A stretch of 64,000 bases of DNA from Bacillota bacterium (lineage in GTDB: Bacteria; Bacillota_I; Bacilli_A; RF39; UBA660): contig SVAS01000001.1 of NCBI GenBank assembly GCA_015059285.1, forward strand, positions 194,217 to 258,216, written 5' to 3'. The position numbers were made by a program, and so were the translations under genes. Shown here piece by piece: positions 34,296 through 42,284 of the stretch (position 1 is the first letter of the stretch; every line of letters starts with the position of its first letter). Under the pieces are notes generated by a model that did no database searches, had not been told where the DNA came from, and saw nothing but the letters and a program-made list of their open reading frames with translations.

Positions 34296-35210
34296 ATGGA
34301 AAATGTAAATAAGGTAGTGAATAATTTAGGGTATAATCCAGCTATTAAAAAATCTTTAGAAAAAGAATATCTTAGTTCTTTAAAAGATGAAAAGTTTAAA
34401 GAATTAGTTGAAAACATTAATCTGCCCAAAGAAACATTAATGAAATATACATCACTTTTAGAAGAAAGTGCTATAGAATATCATCATTGTAAATACTGTA
34501 AAAATATTATGGAATGTAAGAATAAAATAGAAGGCCATGCTTATTTACCTAAGGTTTCAGATAATAATTTAGAATTTAGCTATAAAGCCTGCCGTTATAA
34601 AGAAGAGATACTTAAAAATAGTTCTTATTTAAATAGCGTTAGTTACTATAATACTTCTGATGAATTAAAACAAGCTCAAATGAAAAATATTTATACAAAT
34701 GATACTAAAAGATTAGAAGTAGTAAAATGGTTAAAAGAATTTATTGATAATTATCCAAGTGTTACCAAAGGATTATATCTGCACGGTAATTTTGGTTGTG
34801 GTAAAAGTTATTTAATAGCTGCTTTATTTAATGAATTGGGTAAAAAAAATATTAAAAGTGCCATTATTTTTTGGCCAGAGTTTTTAAGAGATTTAAAAGC
34901 GTCTTTTGGAATAGATTTTAATTCTAAATTTGAATATATTAAAAATGTACCAATCTTACTTATTGATGATATTGGTGCTGAAAATATGACTGGTTGGGGT
35001 AGAGACGAAATACTATGTCCAATATTACAACATCGTATGGATGAAAAACTACTTACCTTTTTTACATCAAATCTTGATTTGAAAGCTTTAGAACAACACC
35101 TATCTATTTCTAATAGCGGAGTAGAAATAGTAAAAGCTAGAAGAATTATAGAAAGAATTAAACAACTTACAGAAACGAAGGAAATGATAAGTACTAATTT
35201 AAGAAAGTAG
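34296..35210 (+). CDS. dnaI: Primosomal helicase loader DnaI
   Basis: 305 aa from the ATG at 34296 (AGGTGA 5 nt upstream). The N-terminal helicase-binding domain holds cysteines and histidines (HHCKYCKNIMEC) that match the zinc site of DnaI. The AAA+ domain has LHGNFGCGKSYLI (Walker A), LLIDDIGAE (Walker B) and RRIIERIKQL at the end. DnaI loads the hexameric DnaC helicase at origins and restart sites. Only 7 bp separate it from the RNB-like gene. Confidence 0.92.
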   Translation: MENVNKVVNNLGYNPAIKKSLEKEYLSSLKDEKFKELVENINLPKETLMKYTSLLEESAIEYHHCKYCKNIMECKNKIEGHAYLPKVSDNNLEFSYKACRYKEEILKNSSYLNSVSYYNTSDELKQAQMKNIYTNDTKRLEVVKWLKEFIDNYPSVTKGLYLHGNFGCGKSYLIAALFNELGKKNIKSAIIFWPEFLRDLKASFGIDFNSKFEYIKNVPILLIDDIGAENMTGWGRDEILCPILQHRMDEKLLTFFTSNLDLKALEQHLSISNSGVEIVKARRIIERIKQLTETKEMISTNLRK

Positions 35211-35217
35211 TTGATTT

Positions 35218-37137
35218 ATGCAGTACACTAAAGAAATATTAAACATTTTAAAAGATACTAGAAGTTGGTCAGAAGAAGAAATTTTAAATAAACTTAAAAT
35301 CAGTAAAAAAACATTCTATGATCATCTTCTTTTTATAGTTTTAGAAGAAATAAAAAAACTAGATTTTGATACCAAAACATATAAGTATAAATACTTATAC
35401 AAAATATTTAAATATTTTGAAGTATTAGAAGATAAATACATTATAAATGAGTGTACTAAGAAATTAAAAAAAGTTGATATATACCTTAATGAAAAAATAA
35501 AAAGAGCTATAAAACAAGGAAATGAAAATATATCATTTGATAATGTTATTAGTAAATTAATAGATATTGTCGGAGTAACCCTTTTAAAGTTGGAGTTTGA
35601 TCCTAAAGATAAAGAGCAAAATGTTAATCAAAATAATCGTAATTATATGTTTTTGTGCGAACTTATTTATAATGTGAAAAATTATGACTATGTTTATGAA
35701 GTTTTTAAAACATCTAAACATTTGATGTATACTACAAATAATGAAGGTAAATTATTAATAGAAGAATTGATAGAACATTATATTAAGTGTGTTATGGAAG
35801 GCAATAATCATTATGATATTATCTATTTTGAAAAAATTATTAAAATATTTTTAAACTCTAAAAAATTTATAATGGAAAAAGAGTGTACTTTAAAACTTAT
35901 TAATAAATTATTAAATCATATTGATAATCTTAAAAGGACTAAGCTAAAAAAAAGAGAAATAGAACGTATTAAATTTTTCCTTGAAGAAATTATTAAAGAT
36001 TTAAAAAATATTAATGCTATTAAAGATTATAATGAATTAAGTTATAAGTATGGAATAATAGATGGCTTTTCCGATGAGGCTTTATTAGAAGCTAAAACAG
36101 GTTTGATAATAGATAATAATAAATACATAGACTATAGAGATAAATTTACAATTACTATAGATTCACCTGGTACAAAAGTTTATGATGATGCATGTTTTTT
36201 TGAACAATTAAAAAATGGAACTTTTCTTTTAGGCGTTTTTGTTTCAGATGTAGATGCTTATCTTAAACCTCATATGCTTTTAGATAAAGAAGCTTATCAA
36301 AAAGCCGAGAATATATATTTAATAAACCATCATATTTCAATGTTGCCTTATGAATTAATTGATAGAATATCACTTCATCAAAGTAAAGATCGTTTAGCCA
36401 TAGGTTATTTTTTTACTTTTGATCCGCAAATGAACCTTATAGATTTTCAGGTTAAAAGATCTTTAATTAATATCAAATATAATTTAGATTATAATGATGT
36501 TAGTAATTTATTAACAACATCTAGTAATATTGAATTATTTAATACTCTTAAAGCTATGATTAAAGCTACAGAACATTTAAAAGAAAAACAAATTTATGAC
36601 GAAAAATATCAAACTTTTAAAGAAATCAAAAGAAGTGTTATAAATCCTTGTCAACCAGAATTTAAAAATGGTGAAGCTAGTATTTTTTCTACATTTAGTA
36701 TTTTAATGAATAATTATGTCGCAAGTTTTTTCAGCAAACATCCTGAAATACCATTTCCATATCATGTTAATTTATCTAAGTATGATGATTATATTATAAG
36801 AGATTTAAAAACAAAGTTATATAATAATGAAAGTTTAGATAGTATTTTAAGTTGTTTAAATGAAATATATGTTCCATCATTTTATTCAACTGATAACTTG
36901 GGACATAATGGTTTAAATTTAAAAAGTTACTCTAATGCTAGTAATCCTTTAAGACAATATATTTCTTTAGTAACAGAAAGATTAGTAAAATACCATATTA
37001 TTGACTGTATTGATTATCCTATTATAGATATTAATAATATGAATGCAATATGTGAATATATTAATAATAAACGTAGTATAAATGAGGAATATAGACAAGA
37101 GTTTATTAAATGTTTTCACAAAAGAAAATATCATTAA
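35218..37137 (+). CDS. RNB (RNase II/R)-domain protein with N-terminal HTH, altered active site
   Basis: 639 aa. Residues 1-45 look like a winged helix (SEEEILNKLKISKKTFYDHL); 55-290 are helical and unrecognised; 305-600 resemble an RNB domain. Matching blocks are FTITIDSPGTKVYDDA, LLGVFVSDVDAYL, LLDKEAYQKAENIYL, SMLPYELI and, near the end, NPLRQYISL (RNB: SPIRRY). Of the four Asp of the RNB metal site, D315, D323 and D324 are kept while the second is Val321. No cold-shock or S1 domain is evident. It replaces ytxC of the Bacillus dnaB-dnaI-ytxC-thrS order. RNA cleavage may be weak or lost. Confidence 0.65.
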   Translation: MQYTKEILNILKDTRSWSEEEILNKLKISKKTFYDHLLFIVLEEIKKLDFDTKTYKYKYLYKIFKYFEVLEDKYIINECTKKLKKVDIYLNEKIKRAIKQGNENISFDNVISKLIDIVGVTLLKLEFDPKDKEQNVNQNNRNYMFLCELIYNVKNYDYVYEVFKTSKHLMYTTNNEGKLLIEELIEHYIKCVMEGNNHYDIIYFEKIIKIFLNSKKFIMEKECTLKLINKLLNHIDNLKRTKLKKREIERIKFFLEEIIKDLKNINAIKDYNELSYKYGIIDGFSDEALLEAKTGLIIDNNKYIDYRDKFTITIDSPGTKVYDDACFFEQLKNGTFLLGVFVSDVDAYLKPHMLLDKEAYQKAENIYLINHHISMLPYELIDRISLHQSKDRLAIGYFFTFDPQMNLIDFQVKRSLINIKYNLDYNDVSNLLTTSSNIELFNTLKAMIKATEHLKEKQIYDEKYQTFKEIKRSVINPCQPEFKNGEASIFSTFSILMNNYVASFFSKHPEIPFPYHVNLSKYDDYIIRDLKTKLYNNESLDSILSCLNEIYVPSFYSTDNLGHNGLNLKSYSNASNPLRQYISLVTERLVKYHIIDCIDYPIIDINNMNAICEYINNKRSINEEYRQEFIKCFHKRKYH

Positions 37138-37140
37138 TAG

Positions 37141-37168
37141 TTGACAAAAACATTAAAAGTGATAAAAT
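37141..37168 (+). promoter_or_regulatory. thrS promoter
   Basis: TTGACA (37141-37146), 16-bp spacer ending TGA, TAAAAT (37163-37168). Confidence 0.8.
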
Positions 37169-37174
37169 AAAGAC

Positions 37175-37381
37175 ATAAATGTGATGAAAAGGACACGACT
37201 TTTAATTACTGTTTAAAGCGAGTTAGGGATGGTGTAAGCCTAATAAATAAGTTTAAAAGTTACTACCTTGAAGCAGAATCTGAAAAGAATATCCGGGAAT
37301 TCCGTTATCAAAATTAAGTGAACAAGGTAGGATGGTACCGCGTATATACGCTCCTTATATTAAATATAAGGAGTTTTTTTA
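37175..37381 (+). promoter_or_regulatory. T-box leader (threonine) of thrS
   Basis: The T-box core AGGATGGTACCGCG (37330-37342) follows AACAAGGT, with a GCGAGTTAGGGATGGTG stem I apex-like region near 37218-37234. A threonine specifier (ACT or ACC in TTACTACC, about 37261-37266) is followed by GAAGCAGAA. The intrinsic terminator CTCCTTATA-TTAAA-TATAAGGAG with T8 ends at 37380. Uncharged tRNA-Thr would stabilise the antiterminator and allow thrS transcription. Confidence 0.92.
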
Positions 37382-37397
37382 TTGAAGGAGGAATAAT

Positions 37398-39137
37398 ATG
37401 ATAAATATTAAAGAAAATGAAAAATTAAGCATTTTAAACCATAGTTGTGCTCATATGTTAGCGCAAGCTGTTAAAAGACTTTATCCAAATGCTTTATTTT
37501 GGGTAGGACCTGTTATTGAAGAAGGATTTTACTATGACATTGATTTAGGTGATAAAGTATTAACTTTAGATGATTTAGAATTAATTTCAAAAGAAATGAA
37601 AAAAATAGTTAAAGAAGATAAATTAATTAAAAGATTAGAACTATCTAAAGAAGAAGCATTAAGTAAATTTCAAGATGACCCATATAAAATAGATTTAATT
37701 GAAAACATGGATGATTCTGAAATAATTTCTGCTTATACTCAAGGAGAATTTACTGATTTATGTCGTGGTCCTCATGTTAATAACACAAAACTTTTAAAAT
37801 ACTTTAAACTATTAAAAGTTAGTGGTGCTTATTATAAAGGAGATTCTAATAATAAAGTATTACAACGTATTTATGGAATTTGTTTTGAAACAGAGGAAGA
37901 CTTAAATAATCACTTGAATTTTTTAGAAGAAGCTAAAAAAAGAGATCATAGAAAATTAGGTAAAGAATTAGATTTATTTATGATGAGCGAATATGGGCCA
38001 GGGTTTCCATTCTTCTTACCAAAGGGAATGATTTTAAGAAATATCTTGGAAAACTATTGGTATGATGAACATACTAAAGAAGGATATGAATTTATTAAAA
38101 CACCAATCATGTTAAATCGTGAATTATGGGAAAAATCAGGACACTGGGAAAACTATAGAGAAAATATGTATACATCTAGTATTGATGAAAAAGATTTTGC
38201 TATTAAACCAATGAACTGTCCAGGTGGGATGTTAGTTTATAAAAACAGTTTACATTCTTATAAAGACTTACCAATTAGATGTGGTGAATTAGGGCAAGTT
38301 CATCGTCATGAAGCAAGTGGAGCTTTAAATGGTTTATTTAGAGTTAGAACATTTACTCAAGATGATGCTCATATATTTATGAGAGAAGACCAAATTGAAG
38401 ATGAAATCATTCGTTTAATTAATTTTATTGATAGAGTATATTCTGTATTTGGTTTGAGTTATGATATCGAACTTTCAACTAGACCAATAGATAAATATAT
38501 TGGTACTATTGAATCTTGGAATAAATCAGAAGCAATCTTACAAAATGCATGTCATATAGCAGGTCATGAATGTAAAATAAATCCAGGTGATGGAGCTTTC
38601 TATGGTCCTAAACTTGATTTCCATATTAAAGATTCTTTAGGTAGAGTATGGCAATGTGGTACAATTCAATTAGACGCTAATTTACCAGAAAGATTTGATT
38701 TAACTTATATTGATAGTGATGGAAGCAAAAAAAGACCAATTATGTTGCACAGAGTAATCTTTGGCTCAATAGAAAGATTCATTGGTATTTTAATTGAACA
38801 CTTTGCAGGTGCTTTCCCACTTTGGTTATCACCAGTTCAAATTAATGTTATTCCTGTTAATAATGAATATCATTTAGAATATGCGAATAAAATAAAAGAC
38901 TTATTAAAAGAAAATAACTTTAGAGTAGAACTTGATGATAGAGAAGAAAAACTAAGTTATAAAATGCGTGAAAGCCAAACTAAGAAAAATCCATATACTT
39001 TAATTATTGGAGACAAAGAAAGAGATAATAATCAAGTTAGTTATAGAAAACATGGAACAAACGAAACAATAACTTTAAGTATAGATGAATTTGTAACAAT
39101 TTTAAAAGAAGAAGTTGATAGTAAAAAATTGAATTAA
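37398..39137 (+). CDS. thrS: Threonyl-tRNA synthetase lacking the TGS domain
   Basis: 579 aa, about 60 shorter than typical ThrRS because it starts directly at the N2 editing domain (NHSCAHMLAQAVKRLYP) with no TGS domain. Editing residues HxxxH and the CRGPHV motif are present. The class II core shows motif 1 (GFPFFLPKGM region), the zinc-site cysteine in KPMNCPGGM, motif 2 (RCGELGQVHRHEASGAL) and motif 3 (LHRVIFGSIERFIGIL). The C-terminal anticodon-binding domain is complete. GAAGGAGG precedes the ATG. Controlled by the T-box. Confidence 0.96.
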   Translation: MINIKENEKLSILNHSCAHMLAQAVKRLYPNALFWVGPVIEEGFYYDIDLGDKVLTLDDLELISKEMKKIVKEDKLIKRLELSKEEALSKFQDDPYKIDLIENMDDSEIISAYTQGEFTDLCRGPHVNNTKLLKYFKLLKVSGAYYKGDSNNKVLQRIYGICFETEEDLNNHLNFLEEAKKRDHRKLGKELDLFMMSEYGPGFPFFLPKGMILRNILENYWYDEHTKEGYEFIKTPIMLNRELWEKSGHWENYRENMYTSSIDEKDFAIKPMNCPGGMLVYKNSLHSYKDLPIRCGELGQVHRHEASGALNGLFRVRTFTQDDAHIFMREDQIEDEIIRLINFIDRVYSVFGLSYDIELSTRPIDKYIGTIESWNKSEAILQNACHIAGHECKINPGDGAFYGPKLDFHIKDSLGRVWQCGTIQLDANLPERFDLTYIDSDGSKKRPIMLHRVIFGSIERFIGILIEHFAGAFPLWLSPVQINVIPVNNEYHLEYANKIKDLLKENNFRVELDDREEKLSYKMRESQTKKNPYTLIIGDKERDNNQVSYRKHGTNETITLSIDEFVTILKEEVDSKKLN

Positions 39138-39158
39138 GTCAATCTTAATTCTTTTTTT
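39131..39158 (+). terminator. Terminator of thrS
   Basis: GAATTAAG-TCAAT-CTTAATTC followed by T8. Confidence 0.85.
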
Positions 39159-39216
39159 TGTAATAAAAATTAAAAATGATAATATAGTTTAATAGATAAG
39201 TACAGGAGGAATAATT

Positions 39217-39729
39217 ATGATAAATAAAAAGAGTTTGTGGTTTTTAACTTTATTTAGTTTAATTTTAGTATTGAGTGTTTATTACGTGACAATGCCTAAT
39301 GAATTATTACTTACAAATAATAATAGCAAAATAGAAAAAGAGGAAGTGTTAGAAGAAGCTAATGCTAGTGTAGAGGTAAGTGAAAGTAGTGTTTTAGTAG
39401 CGCTAAGAGTAGAAGCAGATGAAGAAATGCTTAAAGAATTAGATGATTTAAAAAATATACTTATGGATACAGAAAGTAGTGTTGAAGAAAAAAATAATGC
39501 TTTTGAAAAAATGAAAGATATTAACGTAACTAGAGGTGAAGAAGAAACTTTAGAAAAAAAGATTTTAGATAATTTTAAATTAAAAGCATTTGTAAAAATC
39601 AATGGTGATCAAATAAGAGTAGTTGTAGCTAGTGAAAAACATGATACTTCTTTAGCAAACCAAATAATGCGAAGCATTCAAGAAAACTATACTAATAAAA
39701 TGTATATATCGGTTAAATTTCAGAAATAA
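39217..39729 (+). CDS. spoIIIAH: SpoIIIAH-like stage III sporulation protein
   Basis: 170 aa. KKSLWFLTLFSLILVLSVYYV matches the N-terminal membrane segment of SpoIIIAH (KKQTVWLLTMLSLVVVLSVYYI type). A charged linker and a C-terminal ring-forming domain follow (KILDNFKLKAFVKINGDQIRVVV, ANQIMRSIQENY). SpoIIIAH of the mother cell pairs with SpoIIQ of the forespore in the feeding-tube complex. Normally it is the last gene of an eight-gene spoIIIA operon; here it stands alone between terminators. CAGGAGG precedes the ATG. Confidence 0.85.
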   Translation: MINKKSLWFLTLFSLILVLSVYYVTMPNELLLTNNNSKIEKEEVLEEANASVEVSESSVLVALRVEADEEMLKELDDLKNILMDTESSVEEKNNAFEKMKDINVTRGEEETLEKKILDNFKLKAFVKINGDQIRVVVASEKHDTSLANQIMRSIQENYTNKMYISVKFQK

Positions 39730-39748
39730 CTCGTAAGAGTTATTTTTA
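39724..39748 (+). terminator. Terminator of spoIIIAH-like gene
   Basis: AAATAACTC-GTAA-GAGTTATTT then TT; overlaps the stop codon. Confidence 0.75.
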
Positions 39749-39761
39749 GGCTTTTTCTTTC

Positions 39762-39788
39762 ACTTAAATAGTATTTATTCATAAAATA
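39762..39788 (+). promoter_or_regulatory. Candidate SigK promoter of gerE
   Basis: AC (39762-39763), 16-nt spacer, CATAAAATA (39780-39788), matching AC-N16-CATAnnnTA. In Bacillus gerE is transcribed by SigK. The predicted start lies downstream of the ATG at 39791, which supports the later start codon. Confidence 0.6.
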
Positions 39789-39832
39789 ATATGAGTAAAT
39801 ATAAACCACCCAAGAGGGAAGTGAGGGAAATA

Positions 39833-40039
39833 ATGTCTAAAACTATATTAACAAGTAGAGAAAAAGAAGTTTTTGATTTATTAATATCAAATAAGACTAC
39901 TACTGATATTGCTGAAGTTTTAAATATTAGTGAAAAAACAGTTCGCAATCATATTTCTAATGTTATGCAAAAACTTGGTGTAAAAGGAAGAGCCGGAGCG
40001 GTAGTTGAACTTTTAAAACTAGGTGAATTATCTCTATAA
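39833..40039 (+). CDS. gerE: Spore-coat transcription factor GerE
   Basis: 68 aa, a LuxR-type helix-turn-helix alone. LTSREKEVFDLL, ISEKTVRNHISNVMQKLGVKG and AVVELLKLGEL follow B. subtilis GerE nearly residue for residue, a strong match even within this large superfamily. The ATG at 39833 is chosen: GTGAGGGA lies 6 nt upstream, whereas the in-frame ATG at 39791 lacks a ribosome site and probably precedes the transcription start. GerE is the last mother-cell regulator of coat gene expression. gerM follows, as in the Bacillus gerE-ysmB-racE-gerM region. Confidence 0.88.
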   Translation: MSKTILTSREKEVFDLLISNKTTTDIAEVLNISEKTVRNHISNVMQKLGVKGRAGAVVELLKLGELSL

Positions 40040-40064
40040 AATCGCATTAATAGCGGTTTTTTTT
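40039..40064 (+). terminator. Terminator of gerE
   Basis: AAATCGC-ATTAATA-GCGGTTT (one G-U) followed by T5. Confidence 0.75.
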
Positions 40065-40088
40065 CATATGATTATTTAGAGGTGGATT

Positions 40089-41057
40089 ATGTTAAAGAAA
40101 ATGTCTATAAAAAAAATACTGGTCTCAACATCAGCGTTATTTGCTCTTTTTTTAGTTTATTTAATACCTAAAAACAAGGTGAATACATTGGATAATGTTA
40201 AACAAGAAGTAGAGTATGTTGATAAAAGTGTTGTAACAGAAGAAATATATCTTTTAGATAGTAATAATTATTTAGCTAGAACAAAAGTAGCCATATCTTC
40301 AAAAGAAACAGATATTGAAGCTAAAGCTAAAGAATTAATAGAAGTTTTAATTAAAGATGGTATAGGTGAAAGCAAAATACCAAATGGATTTAAATCTATA
40401 ATTCCAGGTGATACTAAAATACTTAGTATTAAATATGAAAATAACATTTTAAAACTAAATTTATCTAAAGAGCTTTTAGATGTTAGCGAAGAAGATGAAG
40501 AAAAAGTAATAGAAGCAATCGTTTATACTTTAACAACTATTAAAGAAATAGATAAAATTATTTTATATGTAGATGGTGATATACTTACTAAATTACCTAA
40601 AACAAAATTAAATCTTCCTTCAACACTGGATAGAAGTTTTGGTATTAACAAAGAATACAATATTACGAGTACTAAAGATATAAATCAAGTAACTGTTTAT
40701 TATGTAAGTAAATTTAATGAAAATTATTACTATGTGCCTGTAACAAAATATGTTAATGATGAACGTGAGAAGATAAAAATAGTTATTGATGAATTAACCG
40801 GTAGTACTAATTACAATAGTAATTTAATGAGTTTTTTAGATAATAATACTAAACTACTATCTGTTAATAATGGAAACGATTTAATGGAATTAGAGTTTAA
40901 TAATTCTATTTTAAATAATTTAAGTACTAAAGAAATATTAGAGGAAGTAATATATACAATATGTTTATCTATAGATGATAATTATGATGTAGAAACTGTT
41001 GTTTTTTCTGTAGAAGAAGAGGAAATTTATACTAGTGTTTTAAAAGAGATTAAATAA
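40089..41057 (+). CDS. gerM: GerM-like protein with two GerMN domains
   Basis: 322 aa. A membrane anchor (about residues 10-27) precedes two copies of the GerMN domain: EEIYLLDSNNYLARTKV ... IDKIILYVDG and VTVYYVSKFNENYYYVPVTKYV ... DVETVVFSV. GerM of B. subtilis has the same two-domain build and is needed for SpoIIIA-SpoIIQ complex assembly and for germination. GAGGTGG precedes the ATG. Position beside gerE and a SpoIIIAH-like gene supports the call. Confidence 0.88.
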   Translation: MLKKMSIKKILVSTSALFALFLVYLIPKNKVNTLDNVKQEVEYVDKSVVTEEIYLLDSNNYLARTKVAISSKETDIEAKAKELIEVLIKDGIGESKIPNGFKSIIPGDTKILSIKYENNILKLNLSKELLDVSEEDEEKVIEAIVYTLTTIKEIDKIILYVDGDILTKLPKTKLNLPSTLDRSFGINKEYNITSTKDINQVTVYYVSKFNENYYYVPVTKYVNDEREKIKIVIDELTGSTNYNSNLMSFLDNNTKLLSVNNGNDLMELEFNNSILNNLSTKEILEEVIYTICLSIDDNYDVETVVFSVEEEEIYTSVLKEIK

Positions 41058-41086
41058 ATATTTGTTAATAGTTTATTTGAAATCAT

Positions 41087-41154
41087 AAAAAATGGAATAT
41101 CCGGCGAGTGAAAAACCGAATATCCCATTGTTTATTGTATGGAGATATCTCCAT
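41087..41154 (-). ncRNA. Structured minus-strand element, possible small RNA or second terminator
   Basis: Between gerM and tRNA-Arg. Arms 41094-41104 and 41116-41126 pair completely only when read on the minus strand (GGGATATTCGG with CCGGATATTCC, nine Watson-Crick and two G-U pairs), around an 11-nt loop, and a minus-strand T run follows. A perfect 16-bp palindrome ATGGAGATATCTCCAT lies at 41139-41154. The rest of this 350-bp gap holds the tRNA gene and its signals. Confidence 0.35.
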
Positions 41155-41173
41155 CTATATGCATAATAACATA

Positions 41174-41201
41174 AAAACGTACTTTTTGCAAGTACGTTTA
41201 T
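41174..41201 (-). terminator. Terminator of tRNA-Arg (TCT)
   Basis: Minus-strand AACGTACTT-GCAA-AAAGTACGTT followed by TTT. Confidence 0.8.
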
Positions 41202-41209
41202 TATTTAAA

Positions 41210-41286
<77 letters not shown>

Positions 41287-41305
41287 AACTCACATGAACA
41301 AATTG

Positions 41306-41334
41306 ATTATACTATAAAAATAAATTATAATCAA
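41306..41334 (-). promoter_or_regulatory. Promoter of tRNA-Arg (TCT)
   Basis: On the minus strand TTGATT (41329-41334), 17-bp spacer, TATAAT (41306-41311). Confidence 0.75.
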
Positions 41335-41410
41335 GCTTTTTTTGATATTTTTAAAATATCCTTTACTTGCTTTTTTTTTAGGCTAATCGTATAATTAGAG
41401 TGGTGATAGT

Positions 41411-42283
41411 ATGCTTAAGATAAAAGATTTAACAAAATACTATAAAAATAATATTGGAATAACTTCAGTTAATTTAGATTTAAATAAAGGAGAAATATTT
41501 GGATTTATTGGGCCAAATGGTGCTGGTAAGAGTACTACTATTAAATGTATTTTAAATTTTTTAAATAAAAATAATGGAAAAATATATTTAGATGAAGAAG
41601 AAATTCTTCCAAATGATTCCTTATTTAAAGAAAATATTGGTTATTTACCTAGTGAAATAAATTTGTATGAAGATTTAACTGTAAAGCAAATGATAGATTA
41701 TTCTAAAAGTTTTTATAATAAAGATTTAGATAAAAGAGTTTCTGAACTAGTTTCTATTTTTGAAGTTGGTTTAAATAAAAAAATAGATGAATTATCTTTT
41801 GGGAATTTAAAAAAAGTAGGTATAATACTTGCTTTGATGCATGAACCAAGGCTTTTAATTTTAGATGAACCTACTAGTGGTTTAGATCCTTTGATGCAAG
41901 AAAAATTTTTTGAAGTATTACTTGAAGAAAAAAAGAAAGGAACAACTATTTTCTTTTCTTCTCATAATTTAAGTGAAGTAAAAAAAGTTTGTGATAGAGT
42001 AGGAATAATTAAAAATGGTATAGTTATAGAAGTTGATACTGTTAAAAACTTATCTAAGAATAATTTTGTTATTATTACTATTAACAGTAAGGATGTAAAA
42101 AAAATAAAATTTCCTTTAAAAGAAATGCATATTAAAAATTTGAAAGATGATGAAATAACTTTCATTTATAGAGGTAATATTAATAAAATTATTGATATTA
42201 TTAAAGATTGTAAAGTTGATAAATTATTAATAGAAGAGCCAACTATAGATGAGATATTTATGCATTATTATAAGGAGGTATAA
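41411..42283 (+). CDS. ABC transporter ATP-binding protein
   Basis: 290 aa. Walker A GPNGAGKST, signature FGNLKKVG (a weak form of LSGGQ), Walker B LLILDEPTSGLDP and the H-loop SSHNLSEV are present. The C-terminal extra 70 residues are typical of drug or lantibiotic exporters with separate ABC-2 permeases. It ends 1 bp before the permease start. It probably powers export or membrane-lipid adjustment; substrate unknown. No regulator gene is adjacent. Confidence 0.93.
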   Translation: MLKIKDLTKYYKNNIGITSVNLDLNKGEIFGFIGPNGAGKSTTIKCILNFLNKNNGKIYLDEEEILPNDSLFKENIGYLPSEINLYEDLTVKQMIDYSKSFYNKDLDKRVSELVSIFEVGLNKKIDELSFGNLKKVGIILALMHEPRLLILDEPTSGLDPLMQEKFFEVLLEEKKKGTTIFFSSHNLSEVKKVCDRVGIIKNGIVIEVDTVKNLSKNNFVIITINSKDVKKIKFPLKEMHIKNLKDDEITFIYRGNINKIIDIIKDCKVDKLLIEEPTIDEIFMHYYKEV

Positions 42284-42284
42284 T

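Noticed and set aside
39791-39832. Earlier ATG for GerE giving 14 extra residues
   Set aside because: No ribosome site, residues unlike GerE, and the ATG would lie at or before the predicted SigK transcript start.
41094-41126. Terminator of gerM on the plus strand
   Set aside because: The stem has two A-C mismatches on the plus strand and no T run follows in that direction.
41092-41166. A plus-strand micro-ORF of 24 codons (starting MEYPASEKPN) after gerM
   Set aside because: No ribosome site; the same bases form a better explained minus-strand RNA stem, and a 23-codon frame exists on the other strand too.
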